Of a stretch of 64,000 bases of DNA, positions 50,211-58,281 are shown piece by piece; position 1 is the stretch's first letter, and every line of letters begins with the position of its first letter. The notes under the pieces were generated by a model. It was not told where the DNA came from. It did no database searches and was given only the letters and a program-made list of their open reading frames with translations. The stretch covers positions 1,814,472 through 1,878,471 of the forward strand of contig NZ_WKJZ01000001.1 of NCBI RefSeq assembly GCF_009763245.1, written 5' to 3'. Both the position numbers and the translations under genes were made by a program. This stretch comes from Pseudomonas xionganensis. GTDB taxonomy: Bacteria; Pseudomonadota; Gammaproteobacteria; Pseudomonadales; Pseudomonadaceae.

Positions 50211-50740
50211 TTCCCGCTCAATACCGCGCCGCGGCCCTGGCCCTGCTGGCTATCTCGGCTCTGGCGCTCGCCGGGTGGGCAGGGTGGCAGGCCAACGGAT
50301 GGCGCCTGGGCAAACAGCTGGCCCAGGCCGAGGCAGCCCACCAGCACACCCTCGGCGAGATCGCCCGCGCCGCCGCCAGCCAGTTGCAAACCCAGCAAAC
50401 CCAGCGCCTGGCCCTGGAGCAGCGCCTGGCCGAACTCGACACCACCCATCAACAGGAGATCACCCATGCCCAGGCCGCTGCTGACCAGTTGTCTGCTGAC
50501 CTTGCTGCTGCTCGCAGCCGGTTGTCAGTCCGCGTCAACCCTGCAACCTGTGCCAGTAGCCTGCCTGCCGCCCCCTCAGCCGCCGGCGTGGATGATGCAG
50601 CCGGAGCCCGAGCAGACCTACACCCAGCAACTGCAGCAGGTGTTATCCGAGTAACCGCCCGCGCCGATCAGTGCCGTGCGCGGTTGACGGCGTTGCAGGC
50701 GTGGGTGCGTGAAGTTGCAAACCCTCCCGATGGTCTATAG
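50207..50740 (+). CDS. Rz-like inner-membrane spanin
   Basis: A 177-aa protein with an N-terminal signal-anchor (residues 8-27) and a periplasmic coiled coil (LAQAEAAHQHTLGEIARAAA, LALEQRLAELDTTHQQEITH) followed by a Pro/Ala-rich end with three cysteines. It would bridge to Rz1 and fuse the membranes during lysis. ATGA overlap with the lysin gene. Confidence 0.87.
   Translation: MIPAQYRAAALALLAISALALAGWAGWQANGWRLGKQLAQAEAAHQHTLGEIARAAASQLQTQQTQRLALEQRLAELDTTHQQEITHAQAAADQLSADLAAARSRLSVRVNPATCASSLPAAPSAAGVDDAAGARADLHPATAAGVIRVTARADQCRARLTALQAWVREVANPPDGL
50466..50654 (+). CDS. Rz1-like outer-membrane spanin lipoprotein, nested in Rz
   Basis: A 62-aa lipoprotein wholly inside the Rz gene in another frame. 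Lipobox LLAAGC gives lipidated Cys 20; the mature part is Pro-rich (PVACLPPPQPPAWMMQPEPE), as in Rz1. AGGAG seven bases before ATG 50466 supports real translation. Confidence 0.87.
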   Translation: MPRPLLTSCLLTLLLLAAGCQSASTLQPVPVACLPPPQPPAWMMQPEPEQTYTQQLQQVLSE

Positions 50741-50776
50741 TTGCCCAGCAACTAACTGACCAAGGACGGTACCCCA

Positions 50777-50986
50777 ATGGGACACCTCATCATATCGCGC
50801 CGCCCCGGCGAATCCTTCTTCCTGCGCCTTGCCGGTGACGGCAACCCCGAACGCTTATTGCAGAGCCTGACCGGTGACGGCATCGAGGTTCATGTTGTCG
50901 GCCTGCTTGGGCGGCAGGTTCGTATCTCATTCGATGCGCCGCGTGATTTGAACATCGTGCGGAGTGAGCTGATCGAGCAGCCTTAA
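50777..50986 (+). CDS. Phage-encoded CsrA/RsmA-like RNA-binding protein
   Basis: A 69-aa protein of the CsrA family. LIISRRPGESFFL matches the CsrA start LILTRRVGETLMI; GIEVHVVGLLGRQVRISFDA matches VTVTVLGVKGNQVRIGVNA, with APRDLNIVRSEL matching APKEVAVHREEI. The RNA-contact arginines of CsrA (in the RR pair and in the VxR of the last strand) are kept. There is a 10-residue insertion after strand one. It lies alone between Rz and attR with AAGGA upstream. It could bind GGA sites in host or phage mRNAs. Confidence 0.85.
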   Translation: MGHLIISRRPGESFFLRLAGDGNPERLLQSLTGDGIEVHVVGLLGRQVRISFDAPRDLNIVRSELIEQP

Positions 50987-51010
50987 AAGCTGACCAATGC
51001 GCCAGGATCG

Positions 51011-51030
51011 TGGGACAATTCTGGGACAGT
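51011..51030. promoter_or_regulatory. Arm-type integrase sites at attR
   Basis: TGGGACAATTCTGGGACAGT differs from the attL copy at 8411-8430 by one base. Confidence 0.6.
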
Positions 51031-51133
51031 GAGTGCCCCCAATGATGCTGAATGCTGCTATGGGGTGCTATAGTCAAAGCATTGATTTTATTGGATTTTA
51101 ATGTTTTGCCAGTTGTCGGAAAAGAGCGGCAAG

Positions 51134-51198
51134 CGGATTCGAAATCCGTTGTATCCGCGAGGGTACCTAGGGTTCAAATCCCTATCTTCCCGCCATAT
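51134..51198. repeat. attR core (right copy of 65-bp repeat)
   Basis: Same 65 bp as 8304-8368. It holds the 3' two-thirds of tRNA-Ser, without acceptor 5' strand or D-arm, so it is not a tRNA gene. Followed by an AAAAGCCCCGTAA...TTACGGGGCTT hairpin (51201-51234), which would be the native terminator of the tRNA before integration. Confidence 0.93.
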
Positions 51199-51200
51199 TA

Positions 51201-51234
51201 AAAAGCCCCGTAATTCAATGGGTTACGGGGCTTA
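51201..51234 (+). terminator. Terminator following attR
   Basis: AAGCCCCGTAA-ttcaatggg-TTACGGGGCTT; originally placed just downstream of tRNA-Ser in the host. Confidence 0.75.
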
Positions 51235-51347
51235 TGCTGTCTGCGGCATGCAAGGTGTCGAAGAAGTGTCGAAAGTCCGTTCTAGGTGTGGACAGACGAT
51301 GGCAAAGTGCTAATGATTAGCGCAATTTAAAGCCAAGGATGAGTCGT

Positions 51348-51638
51348 ATGAAGAACCTGAAACACCTGTTCTTAACCCTTCCTCTGATCGCTACCCTCGG
51401 TGGGTGCATGACTATCAGCGGAGTGGTGCGAGACAAGCCGACAGGTAATCCCATATCGTCAGCTTCAGTGACCATTAACAATGTCAGCGCTACTACGAAT
51501 GCTATGGGGGCCTATAGCGTGACAGGCCCGTTCATTCCCCAGCATGTGATTTTTGTTAATGCACCTGGCTACAACATCTACACCAAGAGCGTAGGTCGAG
51601 ATCAGATCCACGATATCGAGCTGACCCCCCGCCAGTAG
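51348..51638 (+). CDS. Small lipoprotein with carboxypeptidase-regulatory-like fold
   Basis: A 96-aa protein with signal sequence MKNLKHLFLTLPLIATLGGC (lipobox LGGC), then MTISGVVRDKPTGNPISSAS and NAMGAYSVTGPF, the transthyretin-like beta fold often used in surface lipoproteins. ATG 51348 chosen for AAGGA spaced eight bases; ATG 51339 is also in frame. It is outside attR, so part of the host. Confidence 0.75.
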   Translation: MKNLKHLFLTLPLIATLGGCMTISGVVRDKPTGNPISSASVTINNVSATTNAMGAYSVTGPFIPQHVIFVNAPGYNIYTKSVGRDQIHDIELTPRQ

Positions 51639-51718
51639 TTGTCTGATGGGCGTGCCAGCTATTCAGGTTGGAACGCCTCAAGCGCACGCGTCCTGAAAGT
51701 ATTTTCCAGTCATATAGA

Positions 51719-51757
51719 AAAACCCCAGAAGCCTTGGCTTCTGGGGTTTTTGTTTTT
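51719..51757 (+). terminator. Terminator of the lipoprotein gene
   Basis: AACCCCAGAAGCC-ttg-GCTTCTGGGGTTTTTG hairpin. Confidence 0.9.
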
Positions 51758-51875
51758 CAGGCCGGCAAGATCGGTAAGGGATTGCCTGCAGGTGGACTTG
51801 ATGAGCTAAGGTCGGGCAAGTGCACAAATCGCCCATCTGTTCGATAATCGGCCTATCTCTGCCAGGGCCGCCTCC

Positions 51876-52712
51876 ATGACCGATACCCCTCAGCGCTTTT
51901 CCTCTCTGCCGCCTGCGCCGGTGGCGTCACCTGCCGAGCGGATTGACGGTTTTGCCGGGGATCCCAATTTTATGAGCTCCCTGGCCCGGGGGCTGGCGGT
52001 GATTCAGGCGTTCAAGGAGCGCAAGCGGCACCTGACCATCGCCCAGGTCAGCCACCGCACCGGGATTCCCCGGGCGGCGGTGCGTCGCTGCCTCTATACC
52101 CTGATGCAGCTGGGCTATGCCCGCTGCGAGGGCACCACCTACAGCCTGCTGCCCAAGGTGCTGACCCTGGGCCATGCCTATCTGTCGTCGACGCCCATGG
52201 CAGTGACTGCCCAGCCGATTCTCGATTGCCTTAGCGAGCAGCTGCACGAGGCTTGCAACCTGGCCACCCTGGAAGGCAGCGAGGTGCTCTATATCTGCCG
52301 CTCGGCGGTGCCGCAGCGCCTGATTTCGGTGGATCTGAGCGTGGGCAGCCGGCTGCCGGCCTACTGCACTTCCATGGGCCGGGTGTTGCTGGCGGCGCTG
52401 GATGACGAGAGCCTGGCCGAGTACCTGCAGGGCGCCGAGTTGCAGGCCAAGACCAGCCGCACCCTGCACACGCCCGAGGCGCTCTGGGAGTGCCTGCAGC
52501 AGGTGCGGGCCCAGGGCTGGTGCCTGGTCGATCAGGAACTGGAGCCGGGCCTGCGCTCCCTGGCAGTACCGGTGCGCGATGCCTCGGGGCAGGTGTTGGC
52601 GGCGCTGAATGTCAGCAGCCATGCGGCGCGCAGCAGTTGTGCGGAACTGCAGAAGCGTTTTCTGCCGCAGCTGTTGGCGGCCAGTCAGGAATTGGGTCAG
52701 CAGATTGGTTGA
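51876..52712 (+). CDS. pcaR: IclR-family regulator, PcaR/PobR subgroup
   Basis: A 278-aa transcription factor. The N-terminal winged helix spans LTIAQVSHRTGIPRAAVRRC then LYTLMQLGYARCEG; the effector domain includes LHEACNLATLEGSEVLYICR, LPAYCTSMGRVLLAALDD and GWCLVDQELEPGLRSLAVPV. The sequence is very close to PcaR, which activates the pca genes in response to beta-ketoadipate. It is adjacent to the ben cluster here. A pca operon is not in the window. Could instead regulate the local ben/cat genes. Confidence 0.82.
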   Translation: MTDTPQRFSSLPPAPVASPAERIDGFAGDPNFMSSLARGLAVIQAFKERKRHLTIAQVSHRTGIPRAAVRRCLYTLMQLGYARCEGTTYSLLPKVLTLGHAYLSSTPMAVTAQPILDCLSEQLHEACNLATLEGSEVLYICRSAVPQRLISVDLSVGSRLPAYCTSMGRVLLAALDDESLAEYLQGAELQAKTSRTLHTPEALWECLQQVRAQGWCLVDQELEPGLRSLAVPVRDASGQVLAALNVSSHAARSSCAELQKRFLPQLLAASQELGQQIG

Positions 52713-52714
52713 CA

Positions 52715-52905
52715 GGCTGTTGAAAAACTACCTGCGTTGCCATTGCTGCGTTAAAAACAGGCTCACAGCCGAAGGCTGAACGTGCTTTAGCACGGCCCCG
52801 AAGGGGTGAGCGAAGCGAACAAATGCTCATTTACAGCACGTAAACTCCACTTTTTCGCCTGTTTTTGCCTTGCACTGGCTGCCTCGCTTACGTTTTTCAA
52901 CGGCC
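52715..52905. mobile_element. MITE-like element with 16-bp terminal inverted repeats
   Basis: 191 bp between GGCTGTTGAAAAACTA and the inverse of GGCCGTTGAAAAACGT. No gene inside. The interior contains a palindromic stretch (AAGGCTGAACGTGC / GCACGTAAAC). Similar TTGAAAAA-ended elements recur in Pseudomonas intergenic regions (memory, not searched). Confidence 0.6.
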
Positions 52906-53115
52906 TTCTAAAGCGTTCGATTATCGGATGGTCGTAAGGGCAGGGCGACTGACATGGCGCATAATGCCCGGCAGCCGTCTCGACCCCGTCGCCTGCGGGT
53001 GACCACTGATCGTCTGCTGGCCCGGGTTGTCGTCAACTGGTGTATTAGTTGGCGATAGCCAAGTGCCGCACTGTGGTCGATTGTCGCGGCCTATAACGAT
53101 AAGAGTGCCTGCGTG

Positions 53116-54075
53116 ATGGTTTTTCGCCTGCTGAATGAAAAGAGCCGGATCTTCGCCCATGCAGATCCCTATGCCGTGTCCGACTACGTCAACCAGCATG
53201 TCGGCAGCCACTGCATTCGTTTGCCGCAAACCTATGGTGCTGAGGCCAGCCTCAGTCATCGTACCTTCGGCGACCTCGACCTGTGCCGGATCAGCTATGG
53301 CGGCAGTGTGCGGGTCACCTCGCCGGCGCTGGAAACCATCTATCACCTGCAGCTGTTGCTTAGCGGGCATTGCCTGTGGCGCGGCGGGCCGGAGCGTGAG
53401 CAGTATCTGACTCCCGGCGAGCTGCTGCTGATCAACCCGGACGATCCGGTCGACCTGACCTATTCCGACGATTGCGAGAAATTTATCCTCAAGCTGCCGG
53501 CGCGGCTGATCGAGCAGGTCTGCCGCGACAATCAGTGGAGCATGCCCCGGGAAGGGGTGCGCTTTGCCTCGCGTTATAACCTCGACGACATCGAGGGCTT
53601 CGGCAATCTGCTGGCGCTGATCTGCGAAGAGGCCGAGAGCGAGCAGGCGGTGCCGCAGATCGCCGAGCATTTCACCCGCATCATCGCCACCAAGCTGCTG
53701 GCCCAGGTGGCCAACAACGTCAAGCGCCTGCCCCAGGACGAGCATTCGGCGTCCTTCGAGCGCATCCTGCACTTTATCGACAGCAACCTGCAGCAGGACA
53801 TCAGCCTGGAACAGCTGGCCGAGCTGGCCCGGGTCAGTCCACGCACGCTCTATGGCCTGTTCGAGAAGCATGTGGGCAGCACGCCCAAGCACTTTATCCG
53901 GCAGAAAAAGCTGGAGAAGGTGCATGCCTGCCTCAGCGACCCCAGTGTGCGGGTGCGCAATATCACCGAGGTGGCGCTGGACTACGGCTTCCTTCATCTG
54001 GGCCGCTTCTCCGAGTGCTATAAGAGCACCTTTGGCGAGCTGCCGTCCGATACCCTGCGTCGTCGCGAAGCCTGA
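53116..54075 (+). CDS. benR: BenR/XylS-type AraC activator of benzoate genes
   Basis: A 319-aa regulator. The N-terminal effector-binding half (LRISYGG-type DLCRISYGGSVRVTSPALET, LQLLLSGHCLWRGG) is followed by two AraC helix-turn-helix motifs in residues 215-315 (ISLEQLAELARVSPRTLYGL, RVRNITEVALDYGFLHLGRF). It should bind benzoate and activate Pben. ATG 53116 preferred; GTG 53113 is possible. Directly upstream of benA on the same strand, as in other pseudomonads. Confidence 0.92.
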   Translation: MVFRLLNEKSRIFAHADPYAVSDYVNQHVGSHCIRLPQTYGAEASLSHRTFGDLDLCRISYGGSVRVTSPALETIYHLQLLLSGHCLWRGGPEREQYLTPGELLLINPDDPVDLTYSDDCEKFILKLPARLIEQVCRDNQWSMPREGVRFASRYNLDDIEGFGNLLALICEEAESEQAVPQIAEHFTRIIATKLLAQVANNVKRLPQDEHSASFERILHFIDSNLQQDISLEQLAELARVSPRTLYGLFEKHVGSTPKHFIRQKKLEKVHACLSDPSVRVRNITEVALDYGFLHLGRFSECYKSTFGELPSDTLRRREA

Positions 54076-54094
54076 TATCCCGTCTTTTGACCGT

Positions 54095-54193
54095 GTAGGG
54101 TGGACAACGCGAAGCGTGTCCACCGATCGGGCCTGCGCCTAATTTCCCCGCTGGGCCACAGGTGGAAAACGCTGCGCGGTTTTCCACCCTACG
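54095..54193. repeat. REP-like inverted repeat before benA
   Basis: GTAGGGTGGACAACGCGAAG... to ...GCGGTTTTCCACCCTACGG: ends inverted relative to each other with inner GCGAAGCG/GCTGCGCG. Resembles Pseudomonas REP units; may act as benR terminator. Confidence 0.6.
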
Positions 54194-54245
54194 GACTTTG
54201 CTCAAGTCTACGACTGACGGGGTTTCTACAACCTTGGTCGCACCC

Positions 54246-54282
54246 TGCAGAAAACGGATAAAGGTCGTGCAGTAACTGGATA
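54246..54282 (+). promoter_or_regulatory. BenR operator at the benA promoter
   Basis: Two direct boxes TGCA-N6-GGATA at 54246-54260 and 54268-54282, 22 bp apart. This is the known XylS/BenR recognition pattern (TGCA-N6-GGNTA). CATAGT near 54301 could be the -10. Confidence 0.88.
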
Positions 54283-54345
54283 TTGTCGGACAGTCCTACG
54301 CCATAGTCTTGGAACCGTTGAAACAATAACAACGGAGCCATGGCG

Positions 54346-55707
54346 ATGAACCTGGGACTCGATTACCTGAACGGCCTGCTGCAAGAAGATAAAGACAAGG
54401 GCATTTTCCGCTGCAAGCGCGAGATGTTCACCGACCCCCGTTTGTTCGACCTGGAGATGCAGCACATCTTCGAGGGCAACTGGCTGTATCTGGCCCACGA
54501 GAGCCAGATCCCGCAGAACAACGACTACTACACCACCCACATGGGGCGTCAGCCGATCTTTATCGCGCGCAACAAGGACGGTGAGCTCAACGCCTTTATC
54601 AACGCCTGCAGCCATCGCGGCGCCATGCTCTGCCGTTTCAAGAGTGGCAACAAGGCCACCTACACCTGCCCCTTCCATGGCTGGACCTTCAACAACAACG
54701 GCAAGCTGCTCAAGGTCAAGGATCCCAAGGAAGCCGGCTACCCGGACAGCTTCGACTGCGACGGCTCCCACGACCTGAAGAAGGTCGCCCGCTTCGAGTC
54801 CTACCGCGGCTTTCTGTTCGGTAGCCTGCGCGAGGACGTGGCGCCGCTTGAGGACTTCCTCGGCGAGTCGAAGAAGATCATCGACATGATCTGCGACCAG
54901 TCCAGCGAAGGCCTGGAAGTGCTGCGCGGCTCCAGCACCTATGTGTTCGAGGGTAACTGGAAACTGCAGGCCGAGAACGGCGCCGACGGCTACCACGTCA
55001 CTGCCGTGCACTGGAACTACGCCGCCACCCAGCAGCAGCGCAAGCTCAAGGAAGCCGGCGACGATATCCGCGCCATGAGCGCCGGCGGCTGGGGCAAGAA
55101 GGGCGGTGGTTTCTACTCCTTCGAGAACGGCCACCTGCTGCTCTGGACCCGCTGGGACAACCCGGAAGACCGCCCACTGTTCGCCGACCGCGAGCGCCTC
55201 GCCGCCGAGTTCGGCGAAGCCCGCGCCGACTGGATGATCGGCCACTCGCGCAACCTCTGCCTGTACCCCAACCTGTACCTGATGGACCAGTTCGGCTCGC
55301 AGCTGCGCATCGCCCGCCCGCTGTCGGTGGACAAGACCGAAGTGACCATCTACTGCATCGCGCCCAAGGGCGAGAGTAGCGATGCCCGTGCCCGGCGCAT
55401 CCGCCAGTACGAGGACTTCTTCAACGTCTCCGGCATGGCCACCCCCGACGACCTGGAAGAGTTCCGTGCCTGCCAGCAAGGCTTCGCCGGCCGCGCCATG
55501 GAGTGGAACGACATGTCTCGCGGGGCCAAGCACTGGATCGACGGCGCCGACGAGTCGGCCAAGGAAATCGACCTGCACCCGCTGATGAGCGGTGCGCGTA
55601 CTGAGGACGAGGGGCTGTTTGTGCTGCAGCACCACTACTGGCAGCAGCAGATGATCAAGGCGCTGAAAGAACAGCAGGAACAACTGATTCACGTGGAGGG
55701 TGCGTAA
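54346..55707 (+). CDS. benA: Benzoate 1,2-dioxygenase alpha subunit
   Basis: Large subunit of the ring-hydroxylating oxygenase that converts benzoate to the cis-diol. It is 453 aa. The Rieske motif is CSHRGAMLC...CPFHGW (C-x-H, 17 residues, C-x2-H). The mononuclear iron site is in [18 protein letters not shown] 54346 has GGAG eight bases upstream; ATG 54340 is too close to it. Confidence 0.97.
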   Translation: MNLGLDYLNGLLQEDKDKGIFRCKREMFTDPRLFDLEMQHIFEGNWLYLAHESQIPQNNDYYTTHMGRQPIFIARNKDGELNAFINACSHRGAMLCRFKSGNKATYTCPFHGWTFNNNGKLLKVKDPKEAGYPDSFDCDGSHDLKKVARFESYRGFLFGSLREDVAPLEDFLGESKKIIDMICDQSSEGLEVLRGSSTYVFEGNWKLQAENGADGYHVTAVHWNYAATQQQRKLKEAGDDIRAMSAGGWGKKGGGFYSFENGHLLLWTRWDNPEDRPLFADRERLAAEFGEARADWMIGHSRNLCLYPNLYLMDQFGSQLRIARPLSVDKTEVTIYCIAPKGESSDARARRIRQYEDFFNVSGMATPDDLEEFRACQQGFAGRAMEWNDMSRGAKHWIDGADESAKEIDLHPLMSGARTEDEGLFVLQHHYWQQQMIKALKEQQEQLIHVEGA

Positions 55708-56196
55708 ATGAGCCTTTCCTATGACGCCGTGCGCGATTTTCTCTACCGCGAAGCGCGCTACCTGGACGACAAGCAGTGGGATGAGTGGCTGGAGCTGTAC
55801 GCCCCGGACGCCGAGTTCTGGATGCCGGCCTGGGACGATAACGACCAGCTGGTGGAAAACCCGCAGACCGAGATCTCGCTGATCTGGTACGGCAACCGCA
55901 GCGGCCTGGAAGACCGGGTGTTCCGCATCCGCACCGAGCGCTCCAGCGCCACCATTCCGGACACCCGCACCTCGCACAACATCAACAATATCGAGATTGT
56001 TGAGCAGGAAGAGGGTCTGTGCCGGGTGCGCTTTAACTGGCACACCCTGAGCTTTCGCTATAAGACCGTCGACCACTTCTACGGCACCAGCTTCTACAGC
56101 CTCGATACCCACGGCGAAAACCCGCTGATCAAGGCCAAGAAGGTGATCCTGAAGAACGATTACGTCAGGCAAGTCATCGACGTTTACCACATTTAA
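55708..56196 (+). CDS. benB: Benzoate 1,2-dioxygenase beta subunit
   Basis: A 162-aa small subunit (FLYREARYLDDKQWDEWLEL, DAEFWMPAWDDNDQ, RTSHNINNI) that forms the alpha3beta3 oxygenase. It begins on the base after the benA stop. Confidence 0.96.
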   Translation: MSLSYDAVRDFLYREARYLDDKQWDEWLELYAPDAEFWMPAWDDNDQLVENPQTEISLIWYGNRSGLEDRVFRIRTERSSATIPDTRTSHNINNIEIVEQEEGLCRVRFNWHTLSFRYKTVDHFYGTSFYSLDTHGENPLIKAKKVILKNDYVRQVIDVYHI

Positions 56197-56277
56197 GTCC
56201 GCTGCAGCGCTGCCGGCGGGAGCGTTTCGCTCCCGTCACGGGTCGCTGCATGCCAAAACTGCCTAGCTAGGTGTGCC

Positions 56278-57288
56278 ATGAGCCACAAGATCGCACTGAA
56301 TTTTGAAGACGGGGTGACCCGTTTTATCGACGCCAAGATCGGCGAAACCGTTGCCGACGCGGCCTATCGCCAGGGCATCAATATCCCCCTGGACTGCCGC
56401 GATGGCGCTTGCGGTGCCTGCAAGTGCTTTGCCGAAGCCGGCCAGTACGACCTCGGCGAGGACTATATCGAGGACGCCCTGAGCGAGGCCGAGGCCGAGC
56501 AAGGCTATGTGCTGACCTGCCAGATGCGCGCCGAAAGCGACTGCGTGATCCGCGTGCCGGCCTCCTCGCAGCTGTGCAAGACCCAGCAGGCCAGCTTCGA
56601 GGCGGCCATCAGCGCGGTGCGCCAGCTCTCTGATAGCACCATCGCCCTGTCGATCAAGGGCGAGGCGCTCAACCAGCTGGCATTCCTGCCGGGCCAGTAC
56701 GTCAACCTCAAGGTGCCGGGCAGCGAGCAGACCCGCGCCTATTCGTTCAGCAGCCTGCCCAAGGACGGCGAAGTCAGCTTCCTGATCCGCAACGTGCCGG
56801 GCGGGCTGATGAGCAGCTTCCTGACCAACCTGGCCAAGGCCGGCGACAGCATCAGCCTGGCCGGGCCGCTGGGCAGCTTCTACCTGCGCGATATCAAGCG
56901 CCCGCTGCTGCTGCTGGCCGGCGGCACCGGTCTCGCGCCCTTTACCGCGATGCTGGAGAAGATCGCCGCCGAGGGCAGCGCGCACCCGCTGCACCTGATC
57001 TACGGCGTGACCCACGACCATGACCTGGTCGAGCTGGACAAGCTGGAAGCCTTCGCCGCGCGTATCCCCGGCTTCAGCTTCAGTGCCTGCGTGGCCAGCC
57101 CCGAGAGCAGCTACCCGCACAAGGGCTACGTTACCCAGCACATTGAGCCCAAGCATCTCAACGACGGCGAGGTGGACATCTACCTGTGCGGTCCGCCGCC
57201 GATGGTCGAGGCGGTCAGCGGCTATATCCGCGAGCAGGGCATCGCACCGGCCAATTTCTATTACGAGAAATTTGCCGCCAGCGCTTGA
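56278..57288 (+). CDS. benC: Benzoate dioxygenase NADH reductase
   Basis: A 336-aa electron-transfer subunit. The 2Fe-2S ferredoxin domain has CRDGACGACKCF and a later Cys in YVLTCQMRAESDC. The FAD domain has RAYSFSSLPKDG (RxYS) and the NAD domain AGGTGLAPFTAMLE, ending with YLCGPPPMVEAV. It passes electrons from NADH to BenAB. Confidence 0.97.
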   Translation: MSHKIALNFEDGVTRFIDAKIGETVADAAYRQGINIPLDCRDGACGACKCFAEAGQYDLGEDYIEDALSEAEAEQGYVLTCQMRAESDCVIRVPASSQLCKTQQASFEAAISAVRQLSDSTIALSIKGEALNQLAFLPGQYVNLKVPGSEQTRAYSFSSLPKDGEVSFLIRNVPGGLMSSFLTNLAKAGDSISLAGPLGSFYLRDIKRPLLLLAGGTGLAPFTAMLEKIAAEGSAHPLHLIYGVTHDHDLVELDKLEAFAARIPGFSFSACVASPESSYPHKGYVTQHIEPKHLNDGEVDIYLCGPPPMVEAVSGYIREQGIAPANFYYEKFAASA

Positions 57289-57309
57289 GGCACACAGCCC
57301 GGTGCTTTT

Positions 57310-57371
57310 GTAGGAGCGGCTTTAGCCGCGAATTGAACAGCCAGGAGCTTCGCGGCTGAAGCCGCTCCTAC
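57310..57371. repeat. REP pair between benC and benD
   Basis: TAGGAGCGGCTTTAGCCGCG and its inverse CGCGGCTGAAGCCGCTCCTA with a short centre, the typical Pseudomonas REP sequence in inverted pairs. Confidence 0.88.
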
Positions 57372-57394
57372 GAGTCGAAATTGAGGTGAAGCAG

Positions 57395-58159
57395 ATGAAC
57401 AAGCGTTTCCAAGACAAGGTTGCTGTAGTCACCGGCGCTGCCCAGGGCATCGGCCGCCGCGTGGCCGAGCGGCTGCTGGAGGAGGGCGCGCAGGTGGTGG
57501 CGGTGGATCGCTCCGAACTGGTCTTCGAACTGGCCGAGCAGCCCGGCGTGCTGTGCCTGACCGCCGACCTGGAGCAGGCCGGCGATTGCCAGGGCGTGAT
57601 GCAGGCGGCGGTGGAGCGCTTCGGCCGCCTCGACATCCTGATCAACAACGTCGGCGGCACCATCTGGGCCAAGCCGTTTGAGCACTATGAAACGGAGCAG
57701 ATCGAGGCCGAGGTGCGTCGCTCGCTATTCCCCACCCTGTGGTGCTGCCATGCCGCGCTGCCGCAGATGCTGGAGCAGGGCAGCGGCGCCATCGTCAACG
57801 TCTCCTCCATCGCCACCCGCGGGGTTAACCGCGTGCCCTACGGTGCGGCCAAGGGCGGGGTCAACGCCCTGACCGCCTGCCTGGCCTTCGAGACCGCCGA
57901 GCGCGGCATCCGCGTCAATGCCACCGCCCCCGGCGGCACCGAGGCGCCGCCACGGCGTATCCCGCGCAATGCCGCTGAACAGAGCGCCGAGGAGAAGGGC
58001 TGGTACCAGCAGATCGTCGACCAGACCCTGCACAGCAGCCTGATGAAGCGCTACGGCAGCATCGACGAACAGGTCGGCGCCATCCTTTTTCTCGCCTCGG
58101 ATGAGGCCTCCTATATCACCGGCGTAACCCTGCCGGTGGGCGGCGGCGATCTGGGCTAA
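57395..58159 (+). CDS. benD: 1,2-dihydroxycyclohexadiene-carboxylate dehydrogenase
   Basis: A 254-aa short-chain dehydrogenase that oxidises and decarboxylates the benzoate cis-diol to catechol. It has TGAAQGIGRR (NAD binding), NNVGG, the catalytic S in NVSSIA and YGAAKGG. ATG 57395 has GAGG eight bases upstream. Confidence 0.95.
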   Translation: MNKRFQDKVAVVTGAAQGIGRRVAERLLEEGAQVVAVDRSELVFELAEQPGVLCLTADLEQAGDCQGVMQAAVERFGRLDILINNVGGTIWAKPFEHYETEQIEAEVRRSLFPTLWCCHAALPQMLEQGSGAIVNVSSIATRGVNRVPYGAAKGGVNALTACLAFETAERGIRVNATAPGGTEAPPRRIPRNAAEQSAEEKGWYQQIVDQTLHSSLMKRYGSIDEQVGAILFLASDEASYITGVTLPVGGGDLG

Positions 58160-58169
58160 GCACAACCTC

Positions 58170-58232
58170 GTAGGAGCGGCTTTAGCCGCGAAGCGTCTGG
58201 CTTCCCAGGTTCGCGGCTAAAGCCGCTCCTAC
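58170..58232. repeat. REP pair between benD and benK
   Basis: Same sequence type as 57310-57371, again an inverted pair (TAGGAGCGGCTTTAGCCGCG / CGCGGCTAAAGCCGCTCCTA). Confidence 0.88.
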
Positions 58233-58281
58233 ACAAGCAACCGAGCTTTTCACAACAAAAACAACAGAGAGAACCCCTGCC

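Larger units (their letters stand above)
8304..51198. mobile_element. Lambda-like siphovirus prophage integrated in tRNA-Ser
   Basis: Bounded by a 65-bp perfect direct repeat of the tRNA 3' region. Contents in order: integrase, Xis-like gene, leftward early operon, immunity region, replication genes, Q-like region, holins, Nu1/GpA terminase, gpW, portal, capsid fusion, head-tail and tail genes, fibre, lysin, Rz/Rz1, CsrA-like gene. Every lambda-type module is present and no frameshifted structural gene was seen, so the element may be inducible (inference). Confidence 0.95.

Noticed and set aside
51134..51195. Second tRNA-Ser gene
   Set aside because: Only the 3' part is present; it lacks the 5' acceptor strand and D-arm.
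51101..51313. 70-aa plus-strand frame over attR
   Set aside because: Consists of the duplicated tRNA fragment and terminator.
54226..56190. 654-aa minus-strand open frame
   Set aside because: Exact antisense of benA and benB.
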